A stretch of DNA of 64,000 nucleotides from DAIPXZ01 sp036782995 (GCA_036782995.1 DAIPXZ010000005.1:33086-97085); one strand, 5' to 3'. Counted from the stretch's first letter, positions 1 to 9,164 are shown. A program made the numbers and translations. The notes: a model not told the origin generated them from the letters alone.

Positions 1-1
1 T

Positions 2-547
2 CCAATGAATTATGCAGAACTTGGACATATGTTGCATTATGCAATTACGGAAGCACGTGGACCGATTGCAATTCGATATCCTCGAGGTGCAGAACCGGAA
101 ATTCTTTCGAGCATTCCGACTGTTCCGGGAATTGCTCCTCGATCAATCCGTGAAGGAAATCAAGTTGCGATTATTTCAATAGGTGTTATGGCAAAAGAAG
201 CTTTAGAAGCTGCGTCAATATTGGAAAATAGAGGAATATCCTGCCAAGTTATCGATTTGCGATGTGCGAAGCCGATTATGTGGGATTTCTTACTTCCGTT
301 ACTTACGAGTGTAAAAGTGATTGCAACCATCGAGGATGGTGTGAAGGAATTCGGAATAGGTAGCGGATTGATTATTGAGTTAGCCCGTAGAATACCGAAC
401 ATCCCAGCGAGAAATATGCTTTCATTTGGTATAGAAGATGCACCTCTAAAAGCAGGAAAAAGAGAGGAGTTAATTCGTTTTGAGAAGATGAATGCTGACT
501 CAATTGCAAATGCTATGGAGAAGCATTTTCTAGAAAACAACAATTAA
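2..547 (+). CDS. dxs: 1-deoxy-D-xylulose-5-phosphate synthase, C-terminal part (partial)
   Basis: The 5' end lies outside the window. The reading frame is already open at base 2, so the methionine at base 5 is internal. The visible ~180 residues match the C-terminal half of DXS, which condenses pyruvate and glyceraldehyde-3-phosphate in the non-mevalonate isoprenoid pathway. Seen: a P-x-N-x-x-E-L-x-x-M-L segment followed by GPIAIRYPRG, typical of the transketolase pyrimidine-domain end, then the transketolase C-terminal domain (VAIISIGVMAKEALEAA; IDLRCAKP; IEDGVKEFGIG). It ends with TAA at 545-547. In many clostridia dxs is followed by tlyA and then nadK; tlyA is missing here and nadK follows after about 106 bases. 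Confidence 0.9.
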   Translation, partial: PMNYAELGHMLHYAITEARGPIAIRYPRGAEPEILSSIPTVPGIAPRSIREGNQVAIISIGVMAKEALEAASILENRGISCQVIDLRCAKPIMWDFLLPLLTSVKVIATIEDGVKEFGIGSGLIIELARRIPNIPARNMLSFGIEDAPLKAGKREELIRFEKMNADSIANAMEKHFLENNN

Positions 548-616
548 CCGAGACGCGAATGTATGTCAAAAATAATTATGTGAATATATCATAATGTTTT
601 ATCTGGAAGATACAGG

Positions 617-622
617 TATAAT
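617..622 (+). promoter_or_regulatory. possible -10 element of nadK
   Basis: A perfect TATAAT lies 31 bases before the nadK start, but no good -35 hexamer is placed 16-18 bases upstream, so this is only a possible promoter for the nadK-argR-recN group. The gap between dxs and nadK (548-653) shows no terminator. Confidence 0.4.
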
Positions 623-653
623 TTATTCATAAGAAAAGGAAAGGTGCATAGTA

Positions 654-1529
654 ATGAGATTTGGTATCGTATCGAACAGTGACAAAGATAAGGAATATGC
701 TTTTGCCAAGTATGCTGCGAACTTACTTATCCGTAAGGGTTGTGAGGTAGTAGTTGATGAATCCTATAATGATACAATTCTGGCATATGTTCATGGTGTC
801 GAAATCGATACCTACTCCAAATGTGACATGATTTTTTCTATGGGTGGTGACGGAACATTTCTTTCGACTGTGCACCGTCACATATCGAACAATATACCGA
901 TTATTGGTGTTAATCTGGGAAGTATCGGTTTTTTAACAGAGATTATGCCAGATAAATTTGAAGATGCGATTGATCGTATTTTGAAGGGCGAGTATCATCT
1001 CGAAAAACGCAGTCAATTAAGTGTACAAGTGATCGATGCAGAAGGAAATGAGAAGGGCTCTGGATTGTGCCTGAATGATGCTGTCATCGCACGTGGGTTA
1101 TACCTACATGTTGTCACTCTTGATCTGTTTATTGATCATGATTATGTAGAGCGTTTGTCCGGAGATGGCGTGATATTGTCTACGGCTACAGGTTCCACAG
1201 CATATTCATTAGCAGCTGGCGGACCAATCGTAAAGCCGGAGATGGATATTTTTCTGGTAACACCGATTTGCCCACACACATTACATAATCGAAGTTATGT
1301 TGTATCTAGTGACAGTGAAGTGGAAATTCGTTTGCAGAAGTATACAGATCAACCGATTCTCTCTTTGGACGGACGTATGGATATTAAGATAAATATGGGA
1401 GATCGAATCATTGTTCATACATCGAAAGAACCGATTGTTGTGGTACGAATTGGATATACGAATTTCTATCAAACAGTGAGAAAGAAGATCAGAGCGAGAG
1501 GAAGTTTCTATGAAGATGGCGAAAAATGA
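654..1529 (+). CDS. nadK: NAD kinase
   Basis: Phosphorylates NAD to NADP in the cytoplasm. The 291 residues have the family's usual length. Seen: the GGDGT motif in FSMGGDGTFLS (about residues 62-72) with the catalytic aspartate, followed by NLGSIGFLTE, then the substrate segment GDGVILSTATGSTAYSLAAGGPI. Start ATG 654 has the ribosome site AGGAAAGGTG 7-8 bases upstream. The 3' end overlaps argR by 20 bases, so the two are translationally linked. The order nadK-argR-recN is widespread in Bacillota and this identification is secure. Confidence 0.95.
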   Translation: MRFGIVSNSDKDKEYAFAKYAANLLIRKGCEVVVDESYNDTILAYVHGVEIDTYSKCDMIFSMGGDGTFLSTVHRHISNNIPIIGVNLGSIGFLTEIMPDKFEDAIDRILKGEYHLEKRSQLSVQVIDAEGNEKGSGLCLNDAVIARGLYLHVVTLDLFIDHDYVERLSGDGVILSTATGSTAYSLAAGGPIVKPEMDIFLVTPICPHTLHNRSYVVSSDSEVEIRLQKYTDQPILSLDGRMDIKINMGDRIIVHTSKEPIVVVRIGYTNFYQTVRKKIRARGSFYEDGEK

Positions 1530-1983
1530 AAGACAAGAATCCATTCTGAGAGTCATCCGTGCTCAGGATATCAGTACACAAGAAGAGCTTGTGAGAGCAC
1601 TTCAAAGTGATGGGTCGGCGGTTACACAAGCAACAATTTCGCGTGATATCAAGGATCTTGGCATAATTAAGGTGACTTTACCGAACGGAGGAACGAAGTA
1701 CAGCGTTCTGGATCGTACCGGAGATGTTGCACCTGGGAGGCTTCTTTCGGTCTTTTCCCATTGCGTTTTATCTTCAGATGTGGCAATGCATCTTGTCGTA
1801 ATTAAGACATTACCTGGCATGGCGCAGGCGGCAGCCTCTGCTCTGGACTCCATACATTTACCAGGTGTAATTGGTTCGATTGCTGGTGACGATACGGTTT
1901 TTGTTGCAACGCCCAGTGTCGATGATGCGATTGCTATCGACGCTACCATCAAAGATATGAATGTTCGTCTTTCGGATTCATAA
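1510..1983 (+). CDS. argR: arginine repressor ArgR
   Basis: Hexameric arginine-dependent regulator of arginine metabolism, often linked to recN in this phylum. The 157 residues match the family length (~150). Seen: an N-terminal winged helix with ESILRVIRAQDISTQEEL and the recognition helix TQATISRDIKDLGI (about residues 39-52), then the C-terminal oligomerisation domain with LPGMAQAAASALD and the arginine-binding GDDT (in SIAGDDTVFVA). ATG 1510 has GAGAGG upstream inside the end of nadK; ATG 1516 is a possible alternative start. No arginine biosynthetic genes are in this window, so targets are elsewhere. Confidence 0.94.
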   Translation: MKMAKNERQESILRVIRAQDISTQEELVRALQSDGSAVTQATISRDIKDLGIIKVTLPNGGTKYSVLDRTGDVAPGRLLSVFSHCVLSSDVAMHLVVIKTLPGMAQAAASALDSIHLPGVIGSIAGDDTVFVATPSVDDAIAIDATIKDMNVRLSDS

Positions 1984-1997
1984 GGAAGGTATCCATT

Positions 1998-3674
1998 GTG
2001 CTGATACGTTTATCAATAAAAGATTTCGCTATCGTAGAAGATGCGACTTTTGAGCCGCGCGAAGGTCTAAACATCATTACAGGTGAAACCGGTGCTGGAA
2101 AATCACTTGTGATAGATGCAATCGGCGCGCTTCTCGGTTCCCGTATTTCTAAAGATTATGTTCGCCGTGGCCAATCGAAGGCTGTTATCGAGGCAGTTTT
2201 TGACCATGTGTCTGATGTCATTTCAGAAGCAACACAACAAGAGTACGGGCTTTCTTTTGATGATGGCATGTTAATTCTGTCTCGCGAAATATTGGCGGAA
2301 GGTAGAAGCCTAGTTCGTATTAATGGACGTACCATGCCAGTATCATTATTGAAATTGTTTGGACCATTCTTGATTGATATTCACGGTCAACACGACCAGC
2401 AAGCTATTTTTGATGCGAATACACATCTCGGTTTACTAGATGACTATTGTGGTGAAGAGATTCAATCGCTTATTTATTCCTATGGACAATCACTACATTC
2501 ATACAAGGCGTGTCTTAATGAACGTAAAACGTATGAAACAGATCAGACAAAGATGAAACAACTGGAAGAATTATTATCTTTTCAGATAGATGAGATTTCT
2601 TCCGCAAATTTCCGTGAAGGCGACGATATTAAGCTCAAAGACGCTTTCCGCTCATTATCGTTGGCTGAGAAAAGAAAAGAGCATCTTTCCTATGTTTTAT
2701 CCGCTTTCAGCTCGATAGATGACCAATCTGCTATTTCCATGTTGCATACTGCTTCCTCACATCTTGAGGCATTGGCTGCTATTACACCTTCCTATATGGA
2801 GAAGTCCGAAGCATTGAAATCCTTGTGCTTGGATTTGAATGCATTGGGAGATGAGCTAACGGAAGTGGATGAGGAAGATGGCGAATCATTGGAAGAGGTC
2901 GAGAATCGACTTGATTTACTAAATCGATGCCTCTCAAAATACGGTGGCTCAATTTCTGCGATGAATCTGTATCTGGAAGAAGCCAAGTTACGACTTGACC
3001 GATTAGTGAATAGTAAAGAACGTTTAGCGGAGCTGGATAAGGAACGCGTAGTTCTCGAGAAAGAACTACTTCGTAAAGCGGAGCTTCTTCATGAAGCACG
3101 TAGGAAATACGCGAAGTCGTTATCATCTCATATTTGTGATGAATTACGTGATTTGGGGCTTCCTTATGCACGATTTGAAGTTCAATTCTTTGATCGACCG
3201 AAGGAACGGTATTTTGGAAAACGTGGCACAGATGATATTGCTTTCATGTTTTCCGCTAACTCAGGTGAAGAACTAAAACCTTTAGCGAAGACAGCTTCCG
3301 GCGGTGAAGCATCACGTATTATGTTGGCAATTAAGTCAATATTGGCTAGAGCTGATATTACACAAACCTTGATTTTTGATGAGATTGATGCCGGCATTTC
3401 CGGTGAAGCATCAAAGGTTGTATCAGAAAAAATGAAGACACTTTCTAAGTATCACCAAGTCATTTGCGTTACTCATATGGGCCAGATTGCCGCCGCTGCG
3501 GACGAACACTTCTTTATTTCAAAGGAGCAAACAGATTCCAACACAAGAACAATGGTTACTGAGCTTTCTGCAGACGGACGTATCGGGGAAGTTGCTCGAT
3601 TATTGTCCGGAAATGCCAATGATGCATCTTCAAGAGCCTTAGCCCAAGAATTAATTAAAGCAAGAAGCAAGTAG
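1998..3674 (+). CDS. recN: DNA repair protein RecN
   Basis: SMC-like ATPase acting early in double-strand break repair. The 558 residues fit the family. Seen: N-terminal LTIKDFAIVE-like segment, Walker A GETGAGKS (about residues 29-36), the conserved DIHGQHDQQ, a central coiled-coil region (about 150-370), the signature SGGEASRIMLAIKSIL and Walker B LIFDEIDAGISG near the C-terminus, then VTHMGQIAAAAD. The start is GTG 1998 with AAGGAAGG 8 bases upstream, 14 bases after argR. In spore-formers recN is usually followed by spoIVB and spo0A; here it converges on a minus-strand gene after 12 bases with no terminator visible. Confidence 0.95.
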   Translation: MLIRLSIKDFAIVEDATFEPREGLNIITGETGAGKSLVIDAIGALLGSRISKDYVRRGQSKAVIEAVFDHVSDVISEATQQEYGLSFDDGMLILSREILAEGRSLVRINGRTMPVSLLKLFGPFLIDIHGQHDQQAIFDANTHLGLLDDYCGEEIQSLIYSYGQSLHSYKACLNERKTYETDQTKMKQLEELLSFQIDEISSANFREGDDIKLKDAFRSLSLAEKRKEHLSYVLSAFSSIDDQSAISMLHTASSHLEALAAITPSYMEKSEALKSLCLDLNALGDELTEVDEEDGESLEEVENRLDLLNRCLSKYGGSISAMNLYLEEAKLRLDRLVNSKERLAELDKERVVLEKELLRKAELLHEARRKYAKSLSSHICDELRDLGLPYARFEVQFFDRPKERYFGKRGTDDIAFMFSANSGEELKPLAKTASGGEASRIMLAIKSILARADITQTLIFDEIDAGISGEASKVVSEKMKTLSKYHQVICVTHMGQIAAAADEHFFISKEQTDSNTRTMVTELSADGRIGEVARLLSGNANDASSRALAQELIKARSK

Positions 3675-3686
3675 TTTCATACATGA

Positions 3687-4592
3687 TTATTCTTTCTCTT
3701 TTGCATAGTTAATGACATTTTTCATGTCGTTTGGGATTTTTGATTCGAATTCCATCCATTTGTCACTAATCGGATGATAGAACGATAGCCTACATGCGTG
3801 TAAGGCCTGTCGCGAAATCAAATCCTCATTTGATATCATTTTCATATCCGGATTTGGAAAATCAACAGAACGTGGCCCATAAAGCCCATCTCCGACTAAA
3901 GGATGTCCCATATATAGGGAATGTACTCGGATTTGGTGGCATCGCCCGGTTTCGAGCTTGTAAGAAACAAGCGACATATTACTATTCGGGTATGTTTCTA
4001 CAGTATGATAATGAGTTACCGATGGATGACCATCATCTCTCACGATTCGAATCATGATAGAGTTCGTATCACGACCGATTGGATAATTAATTGTTCCATC
4101 CACTGGGTCAAATGTACCGTATACTAAGGCAACATATTCTTTTTCCATTTTTGCTTTTGATACACGATCGTGTGCATATCCGTTTTTGGCAATTACAATT
4201 AGACCGCTTGTTTCGCGATCCAATCGCATAATGGGGTGGAGGCGATCATCGCTTAATCTTTGAATGAGCGAGTCATCCATATGTTGCCATGATGGATGCG
4301 TGACGAGGTTACCTGGTTTCTCACAAACAATAACCCAATCATCTTCATAGTAGATTTGTATATCTGTATCGGCCTTTACTGATGGCGTTCCATTTTCATC
4401 TTCATATATTATCCACAAATCATCACCTTCACTGACAGGTGTTATCATACGTGCAGGGAAGTGATTTATATAGAATTCGCCATAAAGTCGAATTCGCTTC
4501 AAAAGCAATCGTGACATTTTCATGCGATCACTTAAAACTTGGTATGCCATTTTACCGTTTTCATCATTTAGGACGGTTACATGTAATTGCAA
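3687..4592 (-). CDS. RluA-family 23S rRNA/tRNA pseudouridine synthase
   Basis: Isomerises specific uridines in structured RNA. 301 residues. Seen: an N-terminal S4-like region, a YEDDWVIVCEKPGNLVTHPS segment, and the catalytic motif in the form MRLDRETSGLIVIAK (the usual first His is Met; the catalytic Asp is kept), followed by the family block KLETGRCHQIRVHSLYMGHPLVGDGLYG. The start is TTG 4592: AAAGGAGAG (4601-4609, minus strand) stands 8 bases before it and no ATG fits. It is the more divergent of two RluA-family genes in the window; the exact target site is not predictable. It converges with recN. Confidence 0.85.
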   Translation of the reverse strand: MQLHVTVLNDENGKMAYQVLSDRMKMSRLLLKRIRLYGEFYINHFPARMITPVSEGDDLWIIYEDENGTPSVKADTDIQIYYEDDWVIVCEKPGNLVTHPSWQHMDDSLIQRLSDDRLHPIMRLDRETSGLIVIAKNGYAHDRVSKAKMEKEYVALVYGTFDPVDGTINYPIGRDTNSIMIRIVRDDGHPSVTHYHTVETYPNSNMSLVSYKLETGRCHQIRVHSLYMGHPLVGDGLYGPRSVDFPNPDMKMISNEDLISRQALHACRLSFYHPISDKWMEFESKIPNDMKNVINYAKEKE

Positions 4593-4624
4593 TGAATGGT
4601 CTCTCCTTTAGTGTGTCGTAATGT

Positions 4625-4657
4625 ATAACACATGTTCATGATTGTATCATGTGTTAT
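4625..4657. repeat. 10-bp inverted repeat upstream of the RluA-family gene
   Basis: ATAACACATG (4625-4634) and CATGTGTTAT (4648-4657) form a perfect inverted repeat with a 13-base spacer. It lies 33 bases upstream of the RluA-family start, in the divergent gap shared with the hydrogenase genes. It could be an operator or a transcribed hairpin; no T-run follows either arm, so a terminator is unlikely. Confidence 0.4.
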
Positions 4658-4839
4658 GACGTATTTTTCGAAGAATTTCAAAAAAAACGATTTTCATTTG
4701 ACGCGATATTGGGTCAAAATAACGAGAGATATCCGAATAATTCGTCATATTTGTACTTTTTTTTCGTTATGTTTTTCCGAAAAATTATTGAGCGATAATT
4801 TGTATTATGTTATCCTACCATGAGGGAGGTGAGTCAACT

Positions 4840-5328
4840 GTGGGAAAAACAAAAATGACTCCGGAAGAGATGAGCGCAAAGCTCGATGAAGCTCTTTCAA
4901 AATACAAAGGGCAAGGCCAAAAGGCTCTAATGGCTTCCTTGCAAGAGGCACAGGAAATATACGGATATTTACCGTTGCCTGTGCAAAAGAAAGTTTCAGC
5001 TGCATTGGATGTTTCTGTAGCAGAGGTTTATGGAGTAATTTCTTTTTACTCTTTCTTTTTGCTCAAGCCAAAGGGAGACGTTGTTTTCAACGTTTGCTTA
5101 GGAACAGCATGCTACGTCAAGGGTTCTCAAGGATTGCTTGATAAAATCGAAGATCAGCTCGGTATCAAGTCGGGAGATGTTACAAAAGATGGTAAGTTCT
5201 CTATTTCAGCATGTCGCTGTGTAGGTGCTTGCGGACTGGCTCCTGTTATTTTGGTTAATGATGATGTTTACGGACGTCTGACGCCGGATGAAATTCCAGG
5301 CATTATCGCAAAGTATAAGGAGGCTTAA
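4840..5328 (+). CDS. hydC: NADH-dependent [FeFe] hydrogenase, NuoE/HydC-like [2Fe-2S] subunit
   Basis: Small electron-transfer subunit of a multimeric hydrogenase, with a thioredoxin-like [2Fe-2S] domain. Seen: an N-terminal helical region (MASLQEAQEIYGYLP) and the four cluster cysteines in CLGTACYVKG and CRCVGACGLAP. GTG 4840 is chosen as start because GGAGGTG (4825-4831) lies 8 bases before it; the upstream in-frame ATG at 4807 would place the ribosome site inside the gene. The resulting protein has 162 residues, normal for the family. The next gene starts 2 bases after the stop. A role in electron bifurcation between NADH and ferredoxin is inferred from the gene set. Confidence 0.88.
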   Translation: MGKTKMTPEEMSAKLDEALSKYKGQGQKALMASLQEAQEIYGYLPLPVQKKVSAALDVSVAEVYGVISFYSFFLLKPKGDVVFNVCLGTACYVKGSQGLLDKIEDQLGIKSGDVTKDGKFSISACRCVGACGLAPVILVNDDVYGRLTPDEIPGIIAKYKEA

Positions 5329-5330
5329 AC

Positions 5331-7130
5331 ATGGATTTATATCGTGCTCACGTCCTTGTTTGCTGTGGAACCGGCTGTACTTCATCGCACTCTGACAAAA
5401 TCATGGCGCGTTTTGAAGAAGCTCTACCCGCTCAGGGACTTGATAAAGAAGTTAAGGTAGTAAAGACAGGTTGCTTTGGTCTTTGCGCTGAAGGACCGAT
5501 TGTTGTAATTTATCCTGAAGGCGTTATGTATTATCGCGTAACACCGGAAGATGTTGAAGAGATTGTTGCAGAACATTTATTAAAGGGACGTTTCGTCAAT
5601 CGTTTAATGACACCGCAACAAGATAGCAAAGCAGAGAAGACAGCTGCCGAAGACAGTAGCTTCTTTGCAAAACAAAAACGTATTGCTTTGAGAAACTGCG
5701 GTAATATCAATCCAGAAGTCATTGATGAATATATCGCTCATGATGGATATCAGGCTATTGGTAATATTCTTACATCAAAGCGTGATCCGATGGATATCAT
5801 CGCTGAAATCAAGGAATCTGGTTTACGTGGACGTGGCGGCGGAGGATTCCCAACTGGTATGAAGTGGGAGTTTGCTGCGAAGGTCGAGAACGACACAAAG
5901 TATGTTTGCTGTAATGCTGACGAAGGTGACCCGGGCGCATTCATGGATCGTTCCATTCTTGAGGGTGACCCACACAGTGTTATCGAAGCAATGACTATTG
6001 CTGGTTATTGTATTGGAGCTCACCAAGGTTATGTCTATATTCGTGCTGAGTACCCGATTGCTGTTCAACGTTTAAAGCATGCAATCAATCAAGCAAAAGA
6101 ATATGGTCTTCTTGGAAAGAACATCTTCGATTCTGGATTTGATTTTGATTTGGACATTCGTCTCGGTGCCGGTGCATTTGTTTGCGGTGAAGAGACAGCT
6201 CTTATGCGTTCAATCGAAGGAAAGCGCGGTAATCCGACACCTCGTCCGCCATTCCCGGCTGTTAAGGGACTTTTCGGAAAGCCGACAATTCTTAATAACG
6301 TTGAGACTTATGCCAATATTCCGGTTATCTTAAACAAGGGTGCGAAATGGTTTGCTTCCATCGGAACGGAAAGATCCAAGGGAACAAAGGTATTCGCTCT
6401 TGGTGGTAAGGTAAATAACGTTGGATTGGTTGAAATTCCGATGGGTACTACTGTTCGTGAAATCGTATTCGATATCGGTGGCGGTATTCCGAATGGCAAG
6501 GCTTTCAAAGCTGTTCAAACTGGTGGCCCTTCTGGCGGTTGTATTCCGGCATCCCTTTTGGATACACCAATCGATTATGACAACCTCGTTGCTGTTGGTT
6601 CGATGATGGGTTCAGGCGGAATGATCGTCATGGACGAAGATACATGTATGGTTGATATCGCGAAATTCTTCCTCGAATTCACTGTTGACGAGTCTTGCGG
6701 AAAATGTTCTCCGTGCCGTATTGGTACAAAGAGAATGTTTGAACTCCTGACAAAGATTACAGACGGAACGGGAACAATGGACGATATTGCTGCTTTGGAA
6801 GAAGTTGCTGTTACATTGAAGAATGGTTCTCTTTGTGCTCTCGGACAGACTGCAGCTAACCCGATTCTTTCTACGTTGCATCACTTCCGTGATGAATATG
6901 TGGAGCACGTTGTGGACAAGAAGTGCCGTTGCCATGTTTGCAAAGGTCTCACAGAGTATTACATTGAGCCTGATCTTTGTAAGAAATGTAGCTTGTGCTC
7001 GAAGAAGTGCCCTGTCGGATGTATTACAGGTGTTATCGGTAAAGAAGCATATGTTATTGATACAACAAAATGTATCAAGTGCGGTGCTTGTATCGCGAAC
7101 TGTAAGTTCAAGGCTGTTGTCAAGAAATAA
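5331..7130 (+). CDS. hydB: NAD(H)-binding flavoprotein subunit of [FeFe] hydrogenase, NuoF/HydB-like
   Basis: 599 residues in a HydB-type order. Seen: an N-terminal thioredoxin-like [2Fe-2S] domain (CCGTGCTSS and CFGLCAEGP, within residues 1-90); the NuoF core with the FMN/NADH segment GRGGGGFPTG and ADEGDPGAFMDRS; SLBB-like region; the [4Fe-4S] motif CGKCSPCRIGT; and a C-terminal two-cluster ferredoxin domain (CKKCSLCSKKCP and CIKCGACIANC). It oxidises or reduces NAD(P) through FMN and passes electrons by Fe-S clusters to the catalytic subunit. Which of NAD or NADP is used cannot be read from the sequence. Start ATG 5331 has AAGGAGG just upstream. Confidence 0.92.
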   Translation: MDLYRAHVLVCCGTGCTSSHSDKIMARFEEALPAQGLDKEVKVVKTGCFGLCAEGPIVVIYPEGVMYYRVTPEDVEEIVAEHLLKGRFVNRLMTPQQDSKAEKTAAEDSSFFAKQKRIALRNCGNINPEVIDEYIAHDGYQAIGNILTSKRDPMDIIAEIKESGLRGRGGGGFPTGMKWEFAAKVENDTKYVCCNADEGDPGAFMDRSILEGDPHSVIEAMTIAGYCIGAHQGYVYIRAEYPIAVQRLKHAINQAKEYGLLGKNIFDSGFDFDLDIRLGAGAFVCGEETALMRSIEGKRGNPTPRPPFPAVKGLFGKPTILNNVETYANIPVILNKGAKWFASIGTERSKGTKVFALGGKVNNVGLVEIPMGTTVREIVFDIGGGIPNGKAFKAVQTGGPSGGCIPASLLDTPIDYDNLVAVGSMMGSGGMIVMDEDTCMVDIAKFFLEFTVDESCGKCSPCRIGTKRMFELLTKITDGTGTMDDIAALEEVAVTLKNGSLCALGQTAANPILSTLHHFRDEYVEHVVDKKCRCHVCKGLTEYYIEPDLCKKCSLCSKKCPVGCITGVIGKEAYVIDTTKCIKCGACIANCKFKAVVKK

Positions 7131-7136
7131 TTCAAG

Positions 7137-7156
7137 TGACAGGAATTATCCTGTCA
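7137..7156 (+). repeat. intercistronic hairpin between the NuoF-like and catalytic hydrogenase genes
   Basis: TGACAGGA and TCCTGTCA pair perfectly (8 bp) around a 4-base ATTA loop. There is no T-run, and the ribosome site of the next gene (AAGGAG 7164-7169) follows directly. It is better read as an RNA stability or processing element than as a terminator. Confidence 0.6.
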
Positions 7157-7180
7157 TCTCGAAAAGGAGTGTGAAACAAA

Positions 7181-8944
7181 GTGAATATGGTGAATGTTAC
7201 CATCGATGGGGTTTCAGTATCCGTTCCTTCTACCTATACGGTTTTGGAAGCAGCGCGTACTGCCGGAATTAAGATTCCAACCCTGTGTTATTTAAAGGAT
7301 GTCAATGCCGTCGGTGCATGCCGCGTTTGTTTGGTTGAAGTCGAGAAAGCTCGTGCTTTGGCAGCAGCTTGTGTTATGCCCGTTAACGAAGGCATGGTTG
7401 TTCATACGAACAGCAAGAAGGTTCGTGATACAAGAAAAGCAACACTTGAAATGATTCTTTCGGATCACAATCGTGATTGCTTAGCTTGTGTACGTAATAA
7501 GAATTGCGAATTGCAAACACTTGCTGAAGAATATGGAATCCGAAATGTCACATTTGAAGGTGTGAAGAGCCCGTTTACATATGACGATAAGTCATTCTCA
7601 ATTGTTCGTGATGGCTCAAAGTGCGTGAAGTGCGGAAGATGCGTTGCTGCTTGTAAGAAGCAGGACATCGGTGTTCTTTCCTTCTTGAATCGCGGATTCA
7701 ATACTTCTGTTGGTCCTGCATATGATGTTTCTATGGCAGATGCACCTTGTATCTATTGTGGACAATGTATTATTGCATGCCCTGTCGGTGCGCTTCATGA
7801 AAAAGAAGAAACCAATAAAGTATGGGATGCGATTAATGACCCTTCCAAGCATGTGGTTATGCAAGTTGCTCCTGCTGTTCGTGCTGGTATCGGTGAAGAA
7901 TTTGGTTTGCCGATTGGAACACGTGCTACAGGAAAGATGTTTGCTGCAATGCGTCGTTTAGGCGCTGACAAGATTTATGATACGAACTTTGGCGCTGACT
8001 TAACCATTATGGAAGAGGGAACAGAGCTATTGAGCCGTATTACAGACGGTGGTGTTCTCCCAATGATCACATCGTGTTCTCCGGGATGGATTCGTTTCTG
8101 CGAATTCTATTATCCAGAGTTTATCCCGAATCTTTCTTCCTGCAAATCTCCTCACCAAATGGAGGGTGCGATTATCAAGTCTTACTATGCAGAGAAGAAC
8201 GGCATTGATCCGAAAGACATCTTTGTTGTATCGGTTATGCCTTGTACTTCCAAGAAGACAGAAGCATCTCGTGATGAAATGGTCAACGCAAATGGACTAA
8301 AGGATGTTGATGTTGTATTGACAACTCGTGAACTGGCTCGCATGATTCGCGAAGCAGGTTTGAATTTCAACAACCTACCAGATGAAGGACCGGATCAAGA
8401 TCTCTTGGGTGAATATACCGGTGCTGCCGTAATCTTTGGCGCAACTGGCGGTGTTATGGAAGCAGCTGTTCGTACAGTTGCCGACATTCTCGAAGAAAAG
8501 GATCTTCCTGACTTTGAATACAAAGCAGTTCGCGGTATTCAAGATATTAAAGAGGCTGAGCTTACTCTCGCTGGTAAGAACATCCGTGTAGCTGTCGCTC
8601 ACAGTACGGCTGCCGCAAGAAAGCTTCTTGATGCAATTCGTGACGGCTCTGCTCCTGAGTACACTTTCATCGAAATCATGGGTTGCTCTGGCGGATGTGT
8701 ATGTGGTGGTGGACAACCTCAAGTTCCTGCACAAACACTTATGGATATTGATCTTCGTACAGAACGTGCTAAGGCACTTTATGAAGAAGATTTGGTTATG
8801 CCAGAAAGAAAGAGCCATAAGAATGCTCAAGTTTCTCAACTTTACAAAGAGTTCCTTGGCAAGCCGAATGGCCACCTCTCTCATGAGTTACTCCATACTC
8901 ACTACCAAAAGCGCGAAATTTATCCAGATTCGCTCGGTGAGTAA
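7181..8944 (+). CDS. hydA: [FeFe] hydrogenase catalytic subunit HydA
   Basis: Catalyses reversible proton reduction to H2. 587 residues. Domains in order: N-terminal [2Fe-2S] ferredoxin (LCYLKDVNAVGACRVCLVE), His-Cys [4Fe-4S] motif (DHNRDCLACVRNKNC), two [4Fe-4S] clusters (CVKCGRCVAAC; CIYCGQCIIACPVGA), then the H-cluster domain with L1 TSCSPGW (about residue 299), L2 MPCTSKK (about 353) and L3 GCSGGCVCGGGQP (about 500), and a C-terminal small-subunit-like tail. All H-cluster cysteines are present. Start GTG 7181 has AAGGAG 11 bases upstream; ATG 7187 is an alternative. Together with the two genes before it this forms a HydABC-type complex; maturases HydEFG are not in the window. Confidence 0.95.
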   Translation: MNMVNVTIDGVSVSVPSTYTVLEAARTAGIKIPTLCYLKDVNAVGACRVCLVEVEKARALAAACVMPVNEGMVVHTNSKKVRDTRKATLEMILSDHNRDCLACVRNKNCELQTLAEEYGIRNVTFEGVKSPFTYDDKSFSIVRDGSKCVKCGRCVAACKKQDIGVLSFLNRGFNTSVGPAYDVSMADAPCIYCGQCIIACPVGALHEKEETNKVWDAINDPSKHVVMQVAPAVRAGIGEEFGLPIGTRATGKMFAAMRRLGADKIYDTNFGADLTIMEEGTELLSRITDGGVLPMITSCSPGWIRFCEFYYPEFIPNLSSCKSPHQMEGAIIKSYYAEKNGIDPKDIFVVSVMPCTSKKTEASRDEMVNANGLKDVDVVLTTRELARMIREAGLNFNNLPDEGPDQDLLGEYTGAAVIFGATGGVMEAAVRTVADILEEKDLPDFEYKAVRGIQDIKEAELTLAGKNIRVAVAHSTAAARKLLDAIRDGSAPEYTFIEIMGCSGGCVCGGGQPQVPAQTLMDIDLRTERAKALYEEDLVMPERKSHKNAQVSQLYKEFLGKPNGHLSHELLHTHYQKREIYPDSLGE

Positions 8945-8967
8945 TTAATACTCTTAAAGCATAAAGT

Positions 8968-9005
8968 AAGCACCATCTGTGATTTGTTTCACGGATGGTG
9001 CTTTT
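8968..9005 (+). terminator. Rho-independent terminator after hydA
   Basis: AAGCACCATC (8968-8977) pairs with GATGGTGCTT (8994-9003), with extra inner pairing GTGA/TCAC, and runs into TTTT. It ends the hydrogenase operon. Confidence 0.85.
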
Positions 9006-9069
9006 ATGTGCAATTCGAACGAAATAGCACAAATAACAAACAGTTTTTTTGAATTTGTGCATAATTTGG

Positions 9070-9099
9070 TTGACAAAAACGACTTCTTTTCTTTACAAT
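9070..9099 (+). promoter_or_regulatory. promoter of rny
   Basis: TTGACA (9070-9075), 18-base spacer, TACAAT (9094-9099). It is near consensus for the main sigma factor and lies between the hydA terminator and rny, so rny is expressed apart from the hydrogenase. Confidence 0.75.
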
Positions 9100-9164
9100 T
9101 AGATGATGCTTATATTGGTAGGCATAATAATTAATTATGAAACTTGAAAACTAAATATTTGGAG

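Noticed and set aside
4593..4839. Rex operator before the hydrogenase genes
   Set aside because: A redox operator was expected, but no TTGTTAA-N4-TTAACAA-like site is present; only short AT-rich palindromes such as TTTTTC-C-GAAAAA were seen.
4807..4839. Upstream ATG as start of the HydC-like subunit
   Set aside because: The GGAGGTG site lies inside this stretch, so GTG 4840 is the fitting start.
8375..8884. 169-codon open frame antisense to hydA
   Set aside because: It lies wholly opposite a well-conserved gene, has no ribosome site and shows no recognisable domain; a shadow of the hydA codon pattern.
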